Shown one piece after another: positions 31,041 through 42,992 of a DNA stretch of 64,000 nucleotides. Position 1 is the stretch's first letter; every line of letters begins with the position of its first letter. The stretch comes from Rhodamnia argentea. Lineage: Eukaryota > Streptophyta > Magnoliopsida > Myrtales > Myrtaceae. Location: NCBI RefSeq assembly GCF_020921035.1, contig NC_063155.1, positions 20,541,311-20,605,310 on the forward strand, written 5' to 3'. Both the position numbers and the translations under genes were made by a program. The notes under the pieces were generated by a model. The model saw only the letters and a program-made list of their open reading frames with translations, had not been told where the DNA came from and did not search any database.

Positions 31041-32080
31041 GTCGCATCGATGTCCATTTTTTTTTTTTTTGGTGCGAGTGGATTGACGAGAAGCACACCA
31101 AGACAAAAGCCATCTCAGTCTAATTAGAGTATTTTAATGCTCTTTTGACTCGCATGTTCGGTGGTGCTTAGAGCTTCTTCCAAATGCGAGTAAGGTATTG
31201 GTGTAAACATAGATCTACTTGTAAAGGCTATCTTTTGCCCGGTTAACTAGAAAGTGTAACACACAATAAAATCGTTGGGCGCAAAATCAAGAACGGGAAA
31301 AGATCATGCCACTTGTAATGACAAGGACAAGATGTGAGAGGGCAGGGCAGAGTAGAGCATCAATGACTAACTTGCAATGACTTTCATTGATGATGTTTGG
31401 GTGCTCCAGGTACTTTTCCGCGGCTACCGGCGAGATGGATGGCCGCTGGCGCTGCCTCAAATTTGACCTAATGCACGAAAGGGTCAAACGCTCTCGGTTG
31501 GGGGTTTTAGCTGGGAACTTAAAACTAGATTTTGACCCAACGGTTAAAACAACGGCAAAATCTCTTCTCTATTTTGCAAATGATAGCACTGGACACAATC
31601 GCTCGATTGTATAGCTGGTTCCTATAACAATAGAAAGTGAACACATGCTTTCTAGACGATTTCCACAATCATGTTGATAGAACATTAGAAATATCATAGG
31701 AATTCCGTCAATATCGACCCGCTTAAGGATCATGCTCTCCCATCAAAAGAGGTACGTTTCTCATCTAGATGCTAGAAGAAACTCACTCTTGAGCATAACG
31801 AGTGTTGACTTGATCCTAAAAAGGATGTATTTGGTCTCTAACGAATGTGCATTAAACTTGAGTGAGATTGTGTATTATCATGATAAGTATGCCCTTCTCC
31901 GTAAAAAGCGAGCAATTTACTACGAGGAGGGTTCACTTCACCCTAAAGAGCATGCACCTCATTTAGAATAGGACTACATTTCATTTTCAACAGGAACCTT
32001 GTATTTCTCCATAAGCAAGTATCTGTTCACACCCTCTATTTAGCTGGTTCGAGAAATGAGGGGCCAGACAAACAACAAGA
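31041..32080. repeat. Third copy of the 0.66-1.8 kb block
   Basis: This run is collinear with copy A 0.66-1.8 kb. It includes the segment with TTGCAATGACTTTCATTGA (about 31,373-31,391) and the GGAGGGTGCACTTC-like word near 31,925. It lies about 4.6 kb after another copy at 26.6-26.9 kb. No gene is recognised. Confidence 0.5.
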
Positions 32081-32345
32081 CGTATAGTGTACAGCATCGA
32101 AAGAACAACAATAACGCACAAGCTATAAATAAAATAGCAAAGAAAACTGAAAAGTAATATGCATACATTTATTTTGTGATAAATAAATTATGTGTGCAAA
32201 AAGAGCAATTAAAATAGAGGAGTAATATATGAATTATAAAACTTTGAATCACGCTTCTTTCTTTCGATGCTTTTCACATGGGGGCCTGCATCTGGGAATG
32301 GTGGAGAGGGTAGAAAGGGAATAACGTTAGATTCCTCCTTCATCT
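32080..32345 (+). repeat. MITE-like repeat, member 5 (copy B counterpart of 6440-6765)
   Basis: The left end has CAGCATCGAAAGAACAACAA (about 32,094-32,113). The right end has TTTCGATGCTTTTCACATGG followed by GGTGGAGAGGGTAGAAA (about 32,263-32,318), the inverted partner. The body is the same as the other members. The left arm is truncated relative to copy A. Confidence 0.55.
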
Positions 32346-33690
32346 TTTGGCTCCCATTTCTTGAACCACCCCTTAAAAACCATGTAATTATACAGATTTA
32401 TCAATTTGTAAGTCTTTGGAAAGTATTTATCTGTGGGACCTGACCCACTATTATCTTAATTAAACGTGAGCATGTCTTATTTGACCCTGAGGCCTTAAAA
32501 TCCGGTAGTTTATTTTTACCCCATGTACCAAATAAATAGAGGAAGCTTCGTCATGAATATGCTCGTTATCGCTCGATAAATTTTTTAGTTAGTGGGTGGA
32601 TTGTAATTAGGTACTCCAACTATTCTCCTAATTAAACAGATATTGCTGCCCTAAAACGCCACATTTTGTTTGACCTTGAGACCAACGAACTATTTACCGT
32701 AATTTTTTTTTTTTTACTTAGTGGTCAAGCTGCGTATGAACTAGCTCGTGACACATTTCGATTATTCCATTTCATTGGGTCATCTTAAGAGGCCACTCCT
32801 CCATATTTTTGATAATTTGTTTACAAAACGATGCCACAACTAAAGCTGTAATCTAGGGATCTAGCCATTTCTTCGGCGCTAAAAAAATCTCTTTCACACA
32901 CTATAATGATATGGGATGAATAATGCAATATCAGATTCTATCTATTTGAATGGCCGGTGGGCATACTAAAGTTAGGCAGCTCCTCTCTTCCTCCCGAGAC
33001 AAAACAGTAAGCATATTCTACTATGAGTCCGCGGACCACATAATGAAGAGAAAGTAACAATTTGTTTCTGGCCATTACTTAAAGATGATTTTCTTATCAA
33101 GTCTTTATGGACACTAGTTGAGCAACTAACTAGGTAAATTTGACGGCTTTTAATGTATTGAGTTCCCGTGTGATATGGAACTATGGTTGGGACCAAATAT
33201 AGTCAGTGGTTATATGATGATATCGGTCTACATGAGCTAAACTTGTATATCGATGTCGCCTTCGTTTGATAATTTGAAGGAGTTCACGAGGCTGCATCAA
33301 TGAGAAAGATGATGCCATGATCTATGTGATGCATGATGATAGATGATGGATGGATGGGTGCATATGGAAATCATGTGACGTGGGAGAGAAATTGAAAGGA
33401 CAGCCTTTCTCAGATTTCACCCTTTGGTGGCTTTAATCATGCCAAGACTAGGGGTCCCATTTCCGACCAACTTGTTCCCATGGAATTAAATCGAATGAAA
33501 TGAAAGAAAGGTTGTGCTGAGGAGGAGAAAGAGCAAAACAGATCAAGAAAGAGGAGATGGGTATAGACCATGGAGCTTGGTAACCTAGCCTTGGTTAAGG
33601 ATTTAACTAAAGACCAACTAATTCCGTGGAGAAGCCGAAAACTTGGTAGCAGATTGCTCCAAGTCTATCATCGGCCAAAATTAAGGGTCT
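32346..33690. repeat. NLR-upstream block of copy B
   Basis: Collinear with about 6.78-7.18 and 7.82-8.93 kb of copy A, but lacking the 625-bp hAT-like element (the empty site is near 32,899). No gene is recognised. Confidence 0.5.
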
Positions 33691-34200
33691 GTTTGAGTGA
33701 AAGTATTTTCAATTTGGTTAGGGGAAAATAACTTAGTCAACGAAAAATTTACTCACAAAATAAAAAAAGTGGATTCCTAAATCGAAAGAGGTAAAAACAT
33801 TGTTGAAAATTGCTCATCTTCAATTTTTTAATACATTAATATTTAATATTAGTTAATTATTTATATTTATATATATTATCTTTTATTTTCTTTCTTCTTA
33901 TATTTTCTTCTTTCTCCACCACCATCTAGATCCTAGCGAGCTTGAGCTCGCCGAGGCTGTCGCCGGCTAGTCGTCAATGGAGAAAGAAGGAAAAGAAAAA
34001 AAAATAAAAATTTATTTAAAAATTTGATTTTTTTTCCTTTTTGCCTGAAATAAAGTGATGAAATTGAGATCATTTTTCAAATGAGATCCAAATATTAGAA
34101 AATATTGTCTATCGTATATCATTAAATAAAAAAAAACTAACCATTTTTTCGAAAAATAATTTCTTTTAACATGAAAATTTCCCCAAATAAACGCATTCTA
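33690..34200. repeat. Fold-back element, copy B
   Basis: Counterpart of 8930-9440, with GTTTGAGTGAAAGTATTTTC on the left and AACATGAAAATTTCCCCAAA on the right. The interior has a different GC-rich centre near 33,915-33,985. It is non-coding. Confidence 0.45.
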
Positions 34201-34687
34201 AATAACAAAAAATGACCGTTGCCAGTCACCTCAATCAAGAAGAGAAGAGTGGACTTATAAACAATGAAGTAATACCAAAGGTGACCCATAAAAATGGGCA
34301 GCGACTTGACTGGTCCGTCCCCACCATCAATAATATCTCAGTCTCAATTCTTTTCCTGCCACTAAAGGATGGATTGCGCACTAGTCGTAAACCTGCTCCT
34401 TGTCTGCCATTACTAGGAGAAGGCAGTAAATAAAGTAAGAACTTTTAACGTGCAAGTCGCCAATCACCGCTAATGGGTGAAGCATGCTGACTCGGCGAGA
34501 CAGAGACGTTGAGGAAAGGAGACCCTCGATTTGCATTATTTCGGTAGAGTACTTTTAGGTTTAAAACAACAAATTTTTTATGCTGGTGTCCTGAAATCAA
34601 GTACTTCGGTTTCCTCTCCGCTCAGTACACTTCGCTTCAACCATCCGAGCGCTCTTGCTTAATCCTCCGCCGCTCCCGAACCAAGCC
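34201..34687 (+). other. Upstream region of the copy B CNL
   Basis: It matches 9.44-9.81 kb with an extra ~75-bp stretch. From 34,590 to the former start codon it is nearly identical to copy A. No promoter element could be named. Confidence 0.45.
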
Positions 34688-37600
34688 ACGCCCATCGCAG
34701 AGCTCTTTCTTGGAGCCTTCCTTCAGGTGCTGTTCGATAGGTTGGCCTCTCGCGAGCTGCTCGACTTCGCACGGCGCGAAGGGATCGATGAGCTGCTGAA
34801 GAAATGGGATAAGTTGCTGACCAGTATCGATCAGGTGCTGGTTGATGCAGAGGACAAGCAACTGACTGGCGATCGCGGGGTGAAGTTGTGGCTTGAGGAT
34901 CTCAGGGACTTAGCCTACGACATCGAAGGCTTACTTGATGAGTTCACCACAGAATCCGCTGAAAACAAGTCCAAGGCAAAACCCGGCACTAGCAAGGCCC
35001 GTTCCCTTCTTCCGAGTTGTTGCTTCAAATTGAGCCCGAGAGCTATTATGGTCGACCACAAAATGAGATCCAAGATAAAAGATATGGACCGCAGATTACA
35101 GGACATCATAACTCGGAAAAATAGTCTCAACCTCAGAGAGAATAATGGGCAGCGATCAGCACACTGCCGACTAGATAAGCTGCTTCCCACTACGCATTTG
35201 TCAGAGCCTTGTTTTGTTAGTAGGGAGGTCGAAAAAATGGAGATCCTCAGATCACTGACCGGAGAAGAAGACAATAGAACATGTGCAGATCTACAAGTGA
35301 TTCCCATAGTAGGGATGGGGGTGTTGGGAAGACAGCTCTGGCTCAGCAAGTCTACAACGATCCTAGAGTCACTTGCTATTTTGAGAAAAAAGCTTGGGCT
35401 TGCGTTTCCGATGAGTTCGATGTGCTTGCTATTACAAAGACAATACTAGAGGCAACCAACGGCCAATTGCCTTGCGAAGGTAAGGACTTGGATTGGCTTC
35501 AAGATAAGCTCAGGGAAAATCTTTCGGGGAAGAAGTTTCTTGTCGTATTAGACGATGTTTGGAACGAGAAGTATGGACATTGGACTTCCCTCTTGAAGCC
35601 TCTTCAATCGGGAGCAAAGGGAAGCACGATAATCGTCACGACTCGTAACCACGGTGTTGCTTCAATGACTCGTAACCACCGTGTTGCTTCAATGGCCGGT
35701 GCTCTACCGACAAATCTCAAAGAGTTGCCCCTACATGCTTGTATGACTTTGTTTGCATTTCATGCTCTTGGAGTCGAAAATTTCGATCAGCATCCCGATC
35801 TTGAAGTACTAGGTCGGAAAATAGTTGAAAAATGCAAGGGGTTGCCATTAGCGGTGAAGACATTGGCCGGGATGCTGCGCACTGAAGTCAATCCACATAC
35901 ATGGGAAGCAATATTGAACAGCAAAATTTGGGACCTACCAGAAGAGAGAAATGAGATCCTTCCGGCTTTGAAACTTAGCTATCTCCATCTCCCTTCCAAT
36001 CTAAGGAGATGTTTTGCTTACTGCGCTATATTTCCCAAGGACTATGAAATCCAACGGGACGAGTTGATTCGCTGGTGGATTGCAGAGGGCTTGGTGGAGG
36101 CAAAAGGAGGAAAGAGCCGTTGGAATGCAGGTTTAGATTATTACAACGAGCTAGTGTCTAGATCGCTATTTCAAAAGTCGAGTAGTGATGGGTCACGATT
36201 CTTGATGCATGATCTTGTGAATGGCCTTGCAAAGCTAGTTGCAGGTGCAACTTATTTTGATTCGGGGGAGTTTGAGGGTGATCACACTAATGCATCTTTA
36301 ACTCGTCACGCTTCATTCATTCGAAGCAATGACATTGTGCTAGAAAGACTGAAGATATATCATCAAATGCAGGGACTTAGGAGCTTCATATCGTTAGAGA
36401 AGGAATCTGGGTACTATGATAGGTCCTATTTGTCCCAGAAAGTGCTATCTGACTTGTTGTCCGAATTGAAGTACTTGAGGGTGCTTTCTTTAAGCCGCTA
36501 TTACATCAGCGAGGTACCGGATTGCATTGGCAGATTGAGACACCTACGGCACCTTAATTTGTCGTATACCGATATTGAAACGCTTCCAAAGTCAGTTGCT
36601 GCATTGTACAACCTAGAAGTTTTGATATTGCGGGGCTGTTACAAACTTGTCGAATTACTTGAAGATTTGGAGAAACTGATCAATTTAAGATTTCTCGACA
36701 TCACTGACACTCCAAGCCTAAGAGCGATGCCGTTGTGTATAGGCAATTTGGTGGGTCTTGAGATGTTGTCCAAGTTTATAGTGCGAGCAAAAAATGGCTC
36801 GAGGTTGAAGGAGTTAAAAAGCCTTGGGAATCTTGAAGGGGAACTGTGCATCTCTGATTTGCATATGGTTCAAGAAGCCAAAGATGCCAACGATGCCTGT
36901 TTACACACGAAGAAGGGACTACGCCGATTAACCATGCGATGGACTGAAGATTTTGCTGGTTTCCGAAACGAAGAGCTTGAAGCAAAAGTCCTCGACTTTC
37001 TTCGCCCTCACAAGAACCTTGAAAACCTCGCAATATCCTACTATGGTGGCCTACAATTCCCGTCGTGGTTGGCGAGACCCTCTCATGTTAACATAGTGCG
37101 TTTACGTTTACATGGGTGTCGTAGGGCCAAAGCATTACCGTCACTCGGGCAGCTATCTTCGCTCAGAGAACTGGTCATCGAAGGTCTAAATGCTATACAC
37201 ACGGTAGGGCCAGAATTTTACGGAACTAAGTGTCCTTTTCCGTCCCTAATAACTTTGGAATTCAAGTACATGCCATTGTGGGAGGACTGGTCTGATTACT
37301 TCGGCACTGAAGATGTCGGAGTTGTATTTCCCCGTCTTGAGCATCTCGTCATTACGGATTGTCCTAAGTTGATAGGAAGATTGCCTAGTCAACTGAACTC
37401 CCTCGCAAAGCTCGAAATCGACTCCTGCCCGTGTATGGATGCCACGCCCTCTGTCATTAGCCTTCCATCTCTCAATGAATTGAAGTTTGGAGGTTGTAAG
37501 GAGGGGGTGCTGAAGAGTTTGGTAAACCTGACGTCTGTAACCGCTCTTTACATAGAAGATGTGGTTGATCTGACTTACTTAAATCATGGATTTACAAGCT

Positions 37601-37997
37601 CCTTAATCAAGCTGGAGAAGTTGGGGATGGAAAGATGTGAAGAGTTAATTTACATGTGGCAGGACAGAGATGTAATTCGAGATCTCACTTGTCTAAAGAG
37701 CTTATTCGTCCAAAGTTGTCCTGGACTCGTATCTCTTGCAGCTGGAGAAGAAGATATAGAGTTGCCCGTCAACCTCGAGACTATCAGTGTGTGGAGTTGT
37801 GACAATTTGGAGAAGCTACCAAGCAAGATGCACGCCCTCTCCTCTCTGAGAGATTTGGCCATTGAGGAGTGTCCAAAACTCGCATCATTTCCCGAAACAG
37901 GTATACCGACCTCAGTGATATCATTAAATATTACAGACTGCGAGATTTTGCAATCTTTACCCATCATAGGAGGATTAAGTAGTCATCCGGAGGAACC

Positions 37998-38032
<35 letters not shown>

Positions 38033-38943
38033 ATAACCACGTTGACATGACGTCTCGTCTGCAAGACTTAAGAATCAGCGAATGCGATTCTCTGCCAGCC
38101 TCTCCATTCAGCGAGGGTAGATTTTTACCTACGACCCTCAGGACACTTGCAATTGGGGGATGCAGGGGAGTGGAGTCGCTGGCGGAGATAAATGTAGACC
38201 GTCTCCAGTCGCTTCAAGAGATTTCCATTAGCTTTTGCGAGAATTTGAGGAGCTTACCCCAGGGCCTGCACACACTGTCCCACCTCACTTCCTTGACATT
38301 GATGAGATGTCCTGGTCTGGAGCTGGAGTGCTTCCCTCCTCTTCCACCCGGCATCACGAGCTTTCGTCTTGAGGGGTGTCCGAAGATCAAAGCGTTACCT
38401 AATCAGTTGCATCGACTCACATGTCTCCGTGATCTGGAAATTCAAAGGTGTGAGAGTATGACTCGATTCCCCGACGGAGGATTGCCGCCCCAGCTACAGA
38501 GACTTTGGGTAAGGGATTGCGGGAATATGAAGCACCCGGTGAGGGAGTGGCTGACCCCCCTCACCTCCCTTCAATTACTGTACATCGACGGCAGCAGCAT
38601 TGGAGGAGGAGGAGTGGGAGAGGAGGAGGATCTTGTGCTTCCGCTCCCTTCCTCTCTGCTCGACCTCAGTATCTACGATATGCCTAACCTGGAGAGACTG
38701 TCCATCACTGTCCCTCCCTCTCTACGGAGATTATGGATCTACGATTGCCCGAAGCTGAGGGAGTTGCCCAAGGATGAGGATGGTCATGGCCATGGCCTCC
38801 CTCCCACCCTTGAATTTTTGTGGATCTCAGGATGTCCGATCCTGGAGGAGCGATGCAGGAAAGGGACCGGCTGCTATTGGCCCCTCATCCGCCATATCCC
38901 ACAAGTTACATTCGACTATAGTGGGTCCTCCATTACTACTTGA
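34688..38943 (+). pseudogene. CNL disease resistance gene, copy B: start lost and P-loop frameshift
   Basis: By eye about 95% identical to the intact CNL. The start ATG is ACG at 34,688. One G is missing from the P-loop G run (35,317-35,321, five instead of six), so the CC frame ends at 35,449. The rest, about 1200 codons through NB-ARC and all LRRs, is open to the stop at 38,943. An ATG at 35,281 lies in this downstream frame and would give a 1220-residue protein starting just before GGVGKT. That protein would keep the P-loop Lys but lose the first P-loop Gly and the whole coiled coil. A 27-bp tandem duplication (35,641-35,694) adds nine residues after RNBS-B. Kinase-2 LVVLDDVW, RNBS-D and MHD are kept, and the Ser run is longer. 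It may be a recent pseudogene, or the homopolymer loss may be a sequencing error. The ATG loss would still remain. Confidence 0.85.
37998..38031 (+). repeat. (AGC)n microsatellite encoding a Ser run in the copy B CNL
   Basis: A pure CAG/AGC run encodes ten or more Ser. The copy A CNL has about five at the same place (13,098-13,113). The difference is in-frame. Confidence 0.85.
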
Positions 38944-40058
38944 AAGAGTCGGAGGTGGGGGGGTTGTTGGTTGGTTTGTGGACACAAATCATGTTTGAGC
39001 AGGCAGGTGCGTGACTGGCAATTGGCATCAGATCAGATCAATACTTGTTGATGTCATTCATTCCCATCTCACTAACTTTGGATTCCTTCATTTCTCTTCT
39101 TCTCTTTTTATTTTGTAAATTTATTTAAAAATATCGCAAAAAGTAGCGCAATGTTTACTTATTGTCCCCCCCCCCCTTTCCTTTTTTTCTTTTTGTGGTC
39201 AAAATAAAACAATGCAACTGATGTTTATTATCAAACTATTCAAATATTCATTTTTTTCTTTTAATGACGAACGAACAAAAATTCCAGACCTTATTTGGGG
39301 GGTTGGGTGGGTTCTTTTTTTTTTGGACAACAGTGGTGGGTTCATTTTGAAGGGAAAATAACCCAAATTAGGTCCTTTAAAAGTAAAGTTCTTTTATCCT
39401 TTGGTGTCAAATTTTCTCTCCAATAATAAAGAATTGGAGTGTTTTCAGAATCTCATTTCCGATTACGAAAAGATTTTTCTTTTCTTTTTTTTGCATTCAT
39501 CTTAATGGATTATACTGGATTTTTCATTTTGAACTATCGACTTATCAATAACCATCCAAATAATGTTTTCGTGTAAAAAAAAAAAATGATTTCCTTTGCC
39601 TTCCGTAAACAAAATGAAAAGAAAATAATTGTTATTGTGCGTGTAACCCAACAGCCTCGTGGTTATTAGGGCATAGGGATTTGTTCAACATTTTCCCCGA
39701 GCGAGGAGAACAGCCCATTTGCTATTTTGACGGTAAATATCAATCTACATAACCATGTGAAAACCGACTCACATTTTGGTGCTCATGGGAGGGGCCATTA
39801 AGTCATAATTGGATAACCGATACTCAGTATCGACCCTTAGATATCTCAATGTTGAGCAAACGCCCCCGATATTAGATGTCGGCAATCTAATTGCTACAAG
39901 GGCTCCGCTAGCAGCATAGCATTCTTTGGGTGATTGTAAGAGTAACAGCACGTTGGCGAGCTACAAATTTTTTAAGGAGCGGACCTCATAATAATTTCTA
40001 ATCCGTTATTACTCTTTTTTTTTTTTTTGGTAGCCCAAAACAAGCCGTTAATTTCACG
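38944..40058 (+). other. 3' flank of the copy B CNL
   Basis: Collinear with 14,040-15,170. It contains a poly-C run near 39,166 and a poly-T ending GGTAG near 40,014-40,033, just before the LRR fragment. The antisense ORFs are shadows. No gene. Confidence 0.5.
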
Positions 40059-40417
40059 CGATTCCCCGATGGAGGATTGCCGCCCCAGCTACAGAAAATT
40101 AGCATACGGAAATGCGGGAGTATGAAGCAGCCGGTGAGAGAGTGGCTTACCCCCCTCACCTCCCTTGAAGTACTGGACATCGACGGCAGCAGCATTGGAG
40201 GAGGAGTGGGAGAGGAGGAGGATCTTGTGCTTCCGCTCCCTTCCTCTCTGCTCCATCTCCGTCTCAAGACTGTCCATCACTCTCCCTCCCTCTCTCCGGA
40301 CCTTGAAGATCAACAATTGCCCGAAGCCGAGGGAGTTGCCCAAGGATGAGGATGGCCATGGCCATGGCCTCCCTCCCTCCCTAGAAAGACTCGAGATCGA
40401 TGGATGTCCAATTCGTA
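40059..40417 (+). pseudogene. Detached C-terminal LRR fragment, copy B, truncated and frameshifted
   Basis: Counterpart of 15,171-15,662. It opens in frame through PPQLQKISIRKCGSMKQPV and IDGSSIGG. About 20 bases are then missing after the LLHLRLK codons (near 40,269), which shifts the frame. After GATGGATGTCC (about 40,409) the remainder is gone. A deletion of about 0.72 kb joins it to the last codons of the small ORF whose full form is at 16,054-16,278. It cannot encode the family C-terminus. Confidence 0.8.
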
Positions 40418-42078
40418 GGTGTGAAGGCGAAGTAACATTTTTTGCCCAGCAGTCACCTTAGTGAGAATTGTAATCTTCATTGGTTTCAAATAGAATTGCC
40501 CAGCAGTCACCTTAGCGTTCCATTTGTTCTAAACAACTCAAAAATGTCCACATGGGGTCCTCCCGTGCTTAAAGTGTAAATCATTGAATTTGCGGCAGCC
40601 GTTGTAACCCTCATTATCAAGCCATTTCGAATATACTCTGCTCGTCAATTTCTGCTGCTATGATAGACAATTGCTTTCACAGTTGTAACTTGTGAGTACA
40701 CTCCTGTCGATTGTCGCATATCCTTTGTTTATTATTCAACATTGCTAATAAGACTATGGCAGTGATTCGACTAAAGGGTGACTAAAATCGGAGGGATTAC
40801 GGCGTGAAGCGATTTGGCATTCAATTTTGAACAATTGCATTCATGCATGATACAAGTCATACTTCCTTTCTTTTGAGTTTCTTGGAAGAAATTGAAATTA
40901 CACAAATACTGGCTATTGATATAGAAATGGAGAGAGTGCGGCTACAAGATGGACCTGCTAGTTGAGGATGTTAAAATTCCTAGTTTCATCTTCAGGATTC
41001 AAAAAGATACCATGGATTCATCTTTGTTTGATGCCTTTCTCTGTGATGGACCATCCGTTGTCTACAATTTATCAACTTGGTCTGTGACTAATGTTGATCA
41101 ACATCAGAATACTTCTGTGAAATTATGTAGAGATGATGCAATGAGCCTAGCTAAACACAAGGAGTGTCTACCCCAAGACACCACTCTTTAATTTGAAAAA
41201 CAGTGCTCTACCTAGAGATGACGTCCTTCCGTTCATTTAAGTCCGGGGATAATATTGAGCATTTTCATATAGTCCAGAGATTGAATTGAATATATACCAA
41301 AAGTGCGAGCATCATATTAAACAAATTAAAAATTCAGGAATAACATTATATATTGAGCTACAATCCGGAATGCATTTGCCGGTCCATCCATGTACAAATT
41401 CCCATTTGCATCGATGTTGAGTTTATGATGGACGCTCAAATTGACCCCGTGAATTCCAAATCGAGCATCAAAAAATGAAATCTCAAATCATTGAAATCTT
41501 CAAATGATGCCAAAATTTAGTACTCCATTGAAGTCACGCATCATACACATATTGTCCAATGGTCGGAGACGCAACCAAGCGCGTAAGGCACTGTCGGGTA
41601 CGGCATCGTTGGGGGCATATGGCGGAGGAAACTTCAAGGACTCTGCCATGATAATGTCAAATTTTAAAATCAAGAAAGCTCTGTTCTTTGGACTCCCCTG
41701 TTCGACTCCTACTGTAACGTCAAAGTCCAGACCAGACACCAAAGCCAATGACTCCAAAGGGTAACTTAGGTAATTGAACGAGCAGAAAAGAAATGGAAAG
41801 TCCCCAGCACCGAACTTACAACAATCCCCTGCTCCAAACTAGGATGACATGTCTTTGATTCGATCATTAACCTACATCTAGTCCCGACGAAAACTACCGC
41901 CTCACTGCAACATAAACATGAAAGACAGCCAGCCTCGTCCGCTTAAGATCAGTTTCATGATTCTTCTATCTCACGTGGCAACAAGCCAAACAAAATAAGG
42001 TGAAATAGACTAAGTATAGTAAAGTATCTTCATTTTGCATACTTAAAGAGGGAGCTGAAACATTCACAAGAAGGAGAC
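40418..42078. other. Spacer of copy B, no gene recognised
   Basis: Collinear with 16,262-17,955. A 15-base duplication of CCCAGCAGTCACCTTAG-like sequence occurs near 40,445 and 40,498. From about 41,430 it is almost identical to copy A. The ORFs at 40,949-41,191 and 41,500-41,764 are not supported as coding. Confidence 0.5.
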
Positions 42079-42486
42079 ATGGATGCTTCAATCAAATTCA
42101 AGAGCGGCAGCATTATCTTCCTCCTGCTAACAGGAAGCTTCTTTGCCCTGGTTTTCTCAGAGGTCCAGGTCAGCGTCAAGAACCGGCTGGGAGCAGCAAG
42201 AACATGACCCCCCATTGCCAGTCCAAAGATGACAATCTGGGCCAGCAGGCTGTTGCAGATGGAGGAGAGTTCGGGTGGGGTTTCAATGTGAATGAGTGGG
42301 GTATAACTCTGTATTATTGTGACATGGGATGGGAAAATTTGCAGGACTACAACTTCGATGTGTATTCGCATGCTAGAGACTCGGTTCACGGTGATACTGT
42401 GTTTGTGGCATGTCTCTGAGGAGGGCATGTATGGCTTGAATGGGCAAACTGGGTTTTGGCAGTACATTTACCAGTGGCCAAGTTGA
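42079..42486 (+). pseudogene. Plant self-incompatibility S1 (SPH) family pseudogene, copy B
   Basis: It has the same length (408 bases) and the same two frameshifts as 17,956-18,363, with only a handful of base differences. The signal-peptide-like start, the MTPHCQSKDDNLG middle segment and the WHVSEEGMYG tail are all present but in two different frames. Shared breaks mean that inactivation came before the duplication or was copied across by gene conversion. Confidence 0.78.
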
Positions 42487-42992
42487 CACGTTTTGGCGAA
42501 AAAGAAATTGCAATTGTGAAGGAGGATTCGGTAAGTATTGAATTTGACCCTTCTATTTTGCCCAAATAAAGTGACTTTATCTTGAACTCAGTTTGGATCT
42601 TTCATTTCACATATGAATGTCTGAATGCTCTCTGAACATCATAAGTAATGCTGCATCATCCTTTGAAAGAGCATTGCCATAAGAATCACCAAAACTTTTT
42701 ATTCAGAATATGTCAAGTTCAGCAAAGCCACCATGTTATTTTTCAATCCACCCCCCTAGCTATTACACTGTGATCTCAGAGAGAGGTAAGTTCCACACTC
42801 ACAGACCACAGCAAAAGACTTCAGTTAAATCTACTTCATTCTGTTTGACAGAAGGTGCGGAAATCATTGCTGCATCTCATTTGCAATGAGCTGAAAAGGG
42901 AGCAAATCCAATACATATACTGATGTATTCGCATTTGAATCGAGAGTTCTCTTGACAAAGACAAGACGATCAGAATGAACAAAAACCAGAAT
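42487..42992. other. Spacer and probable RPL18 3' UTR
   Basis: Collinear with 18,364-18,872. Nothing else is identified. Confidence 0.5.
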
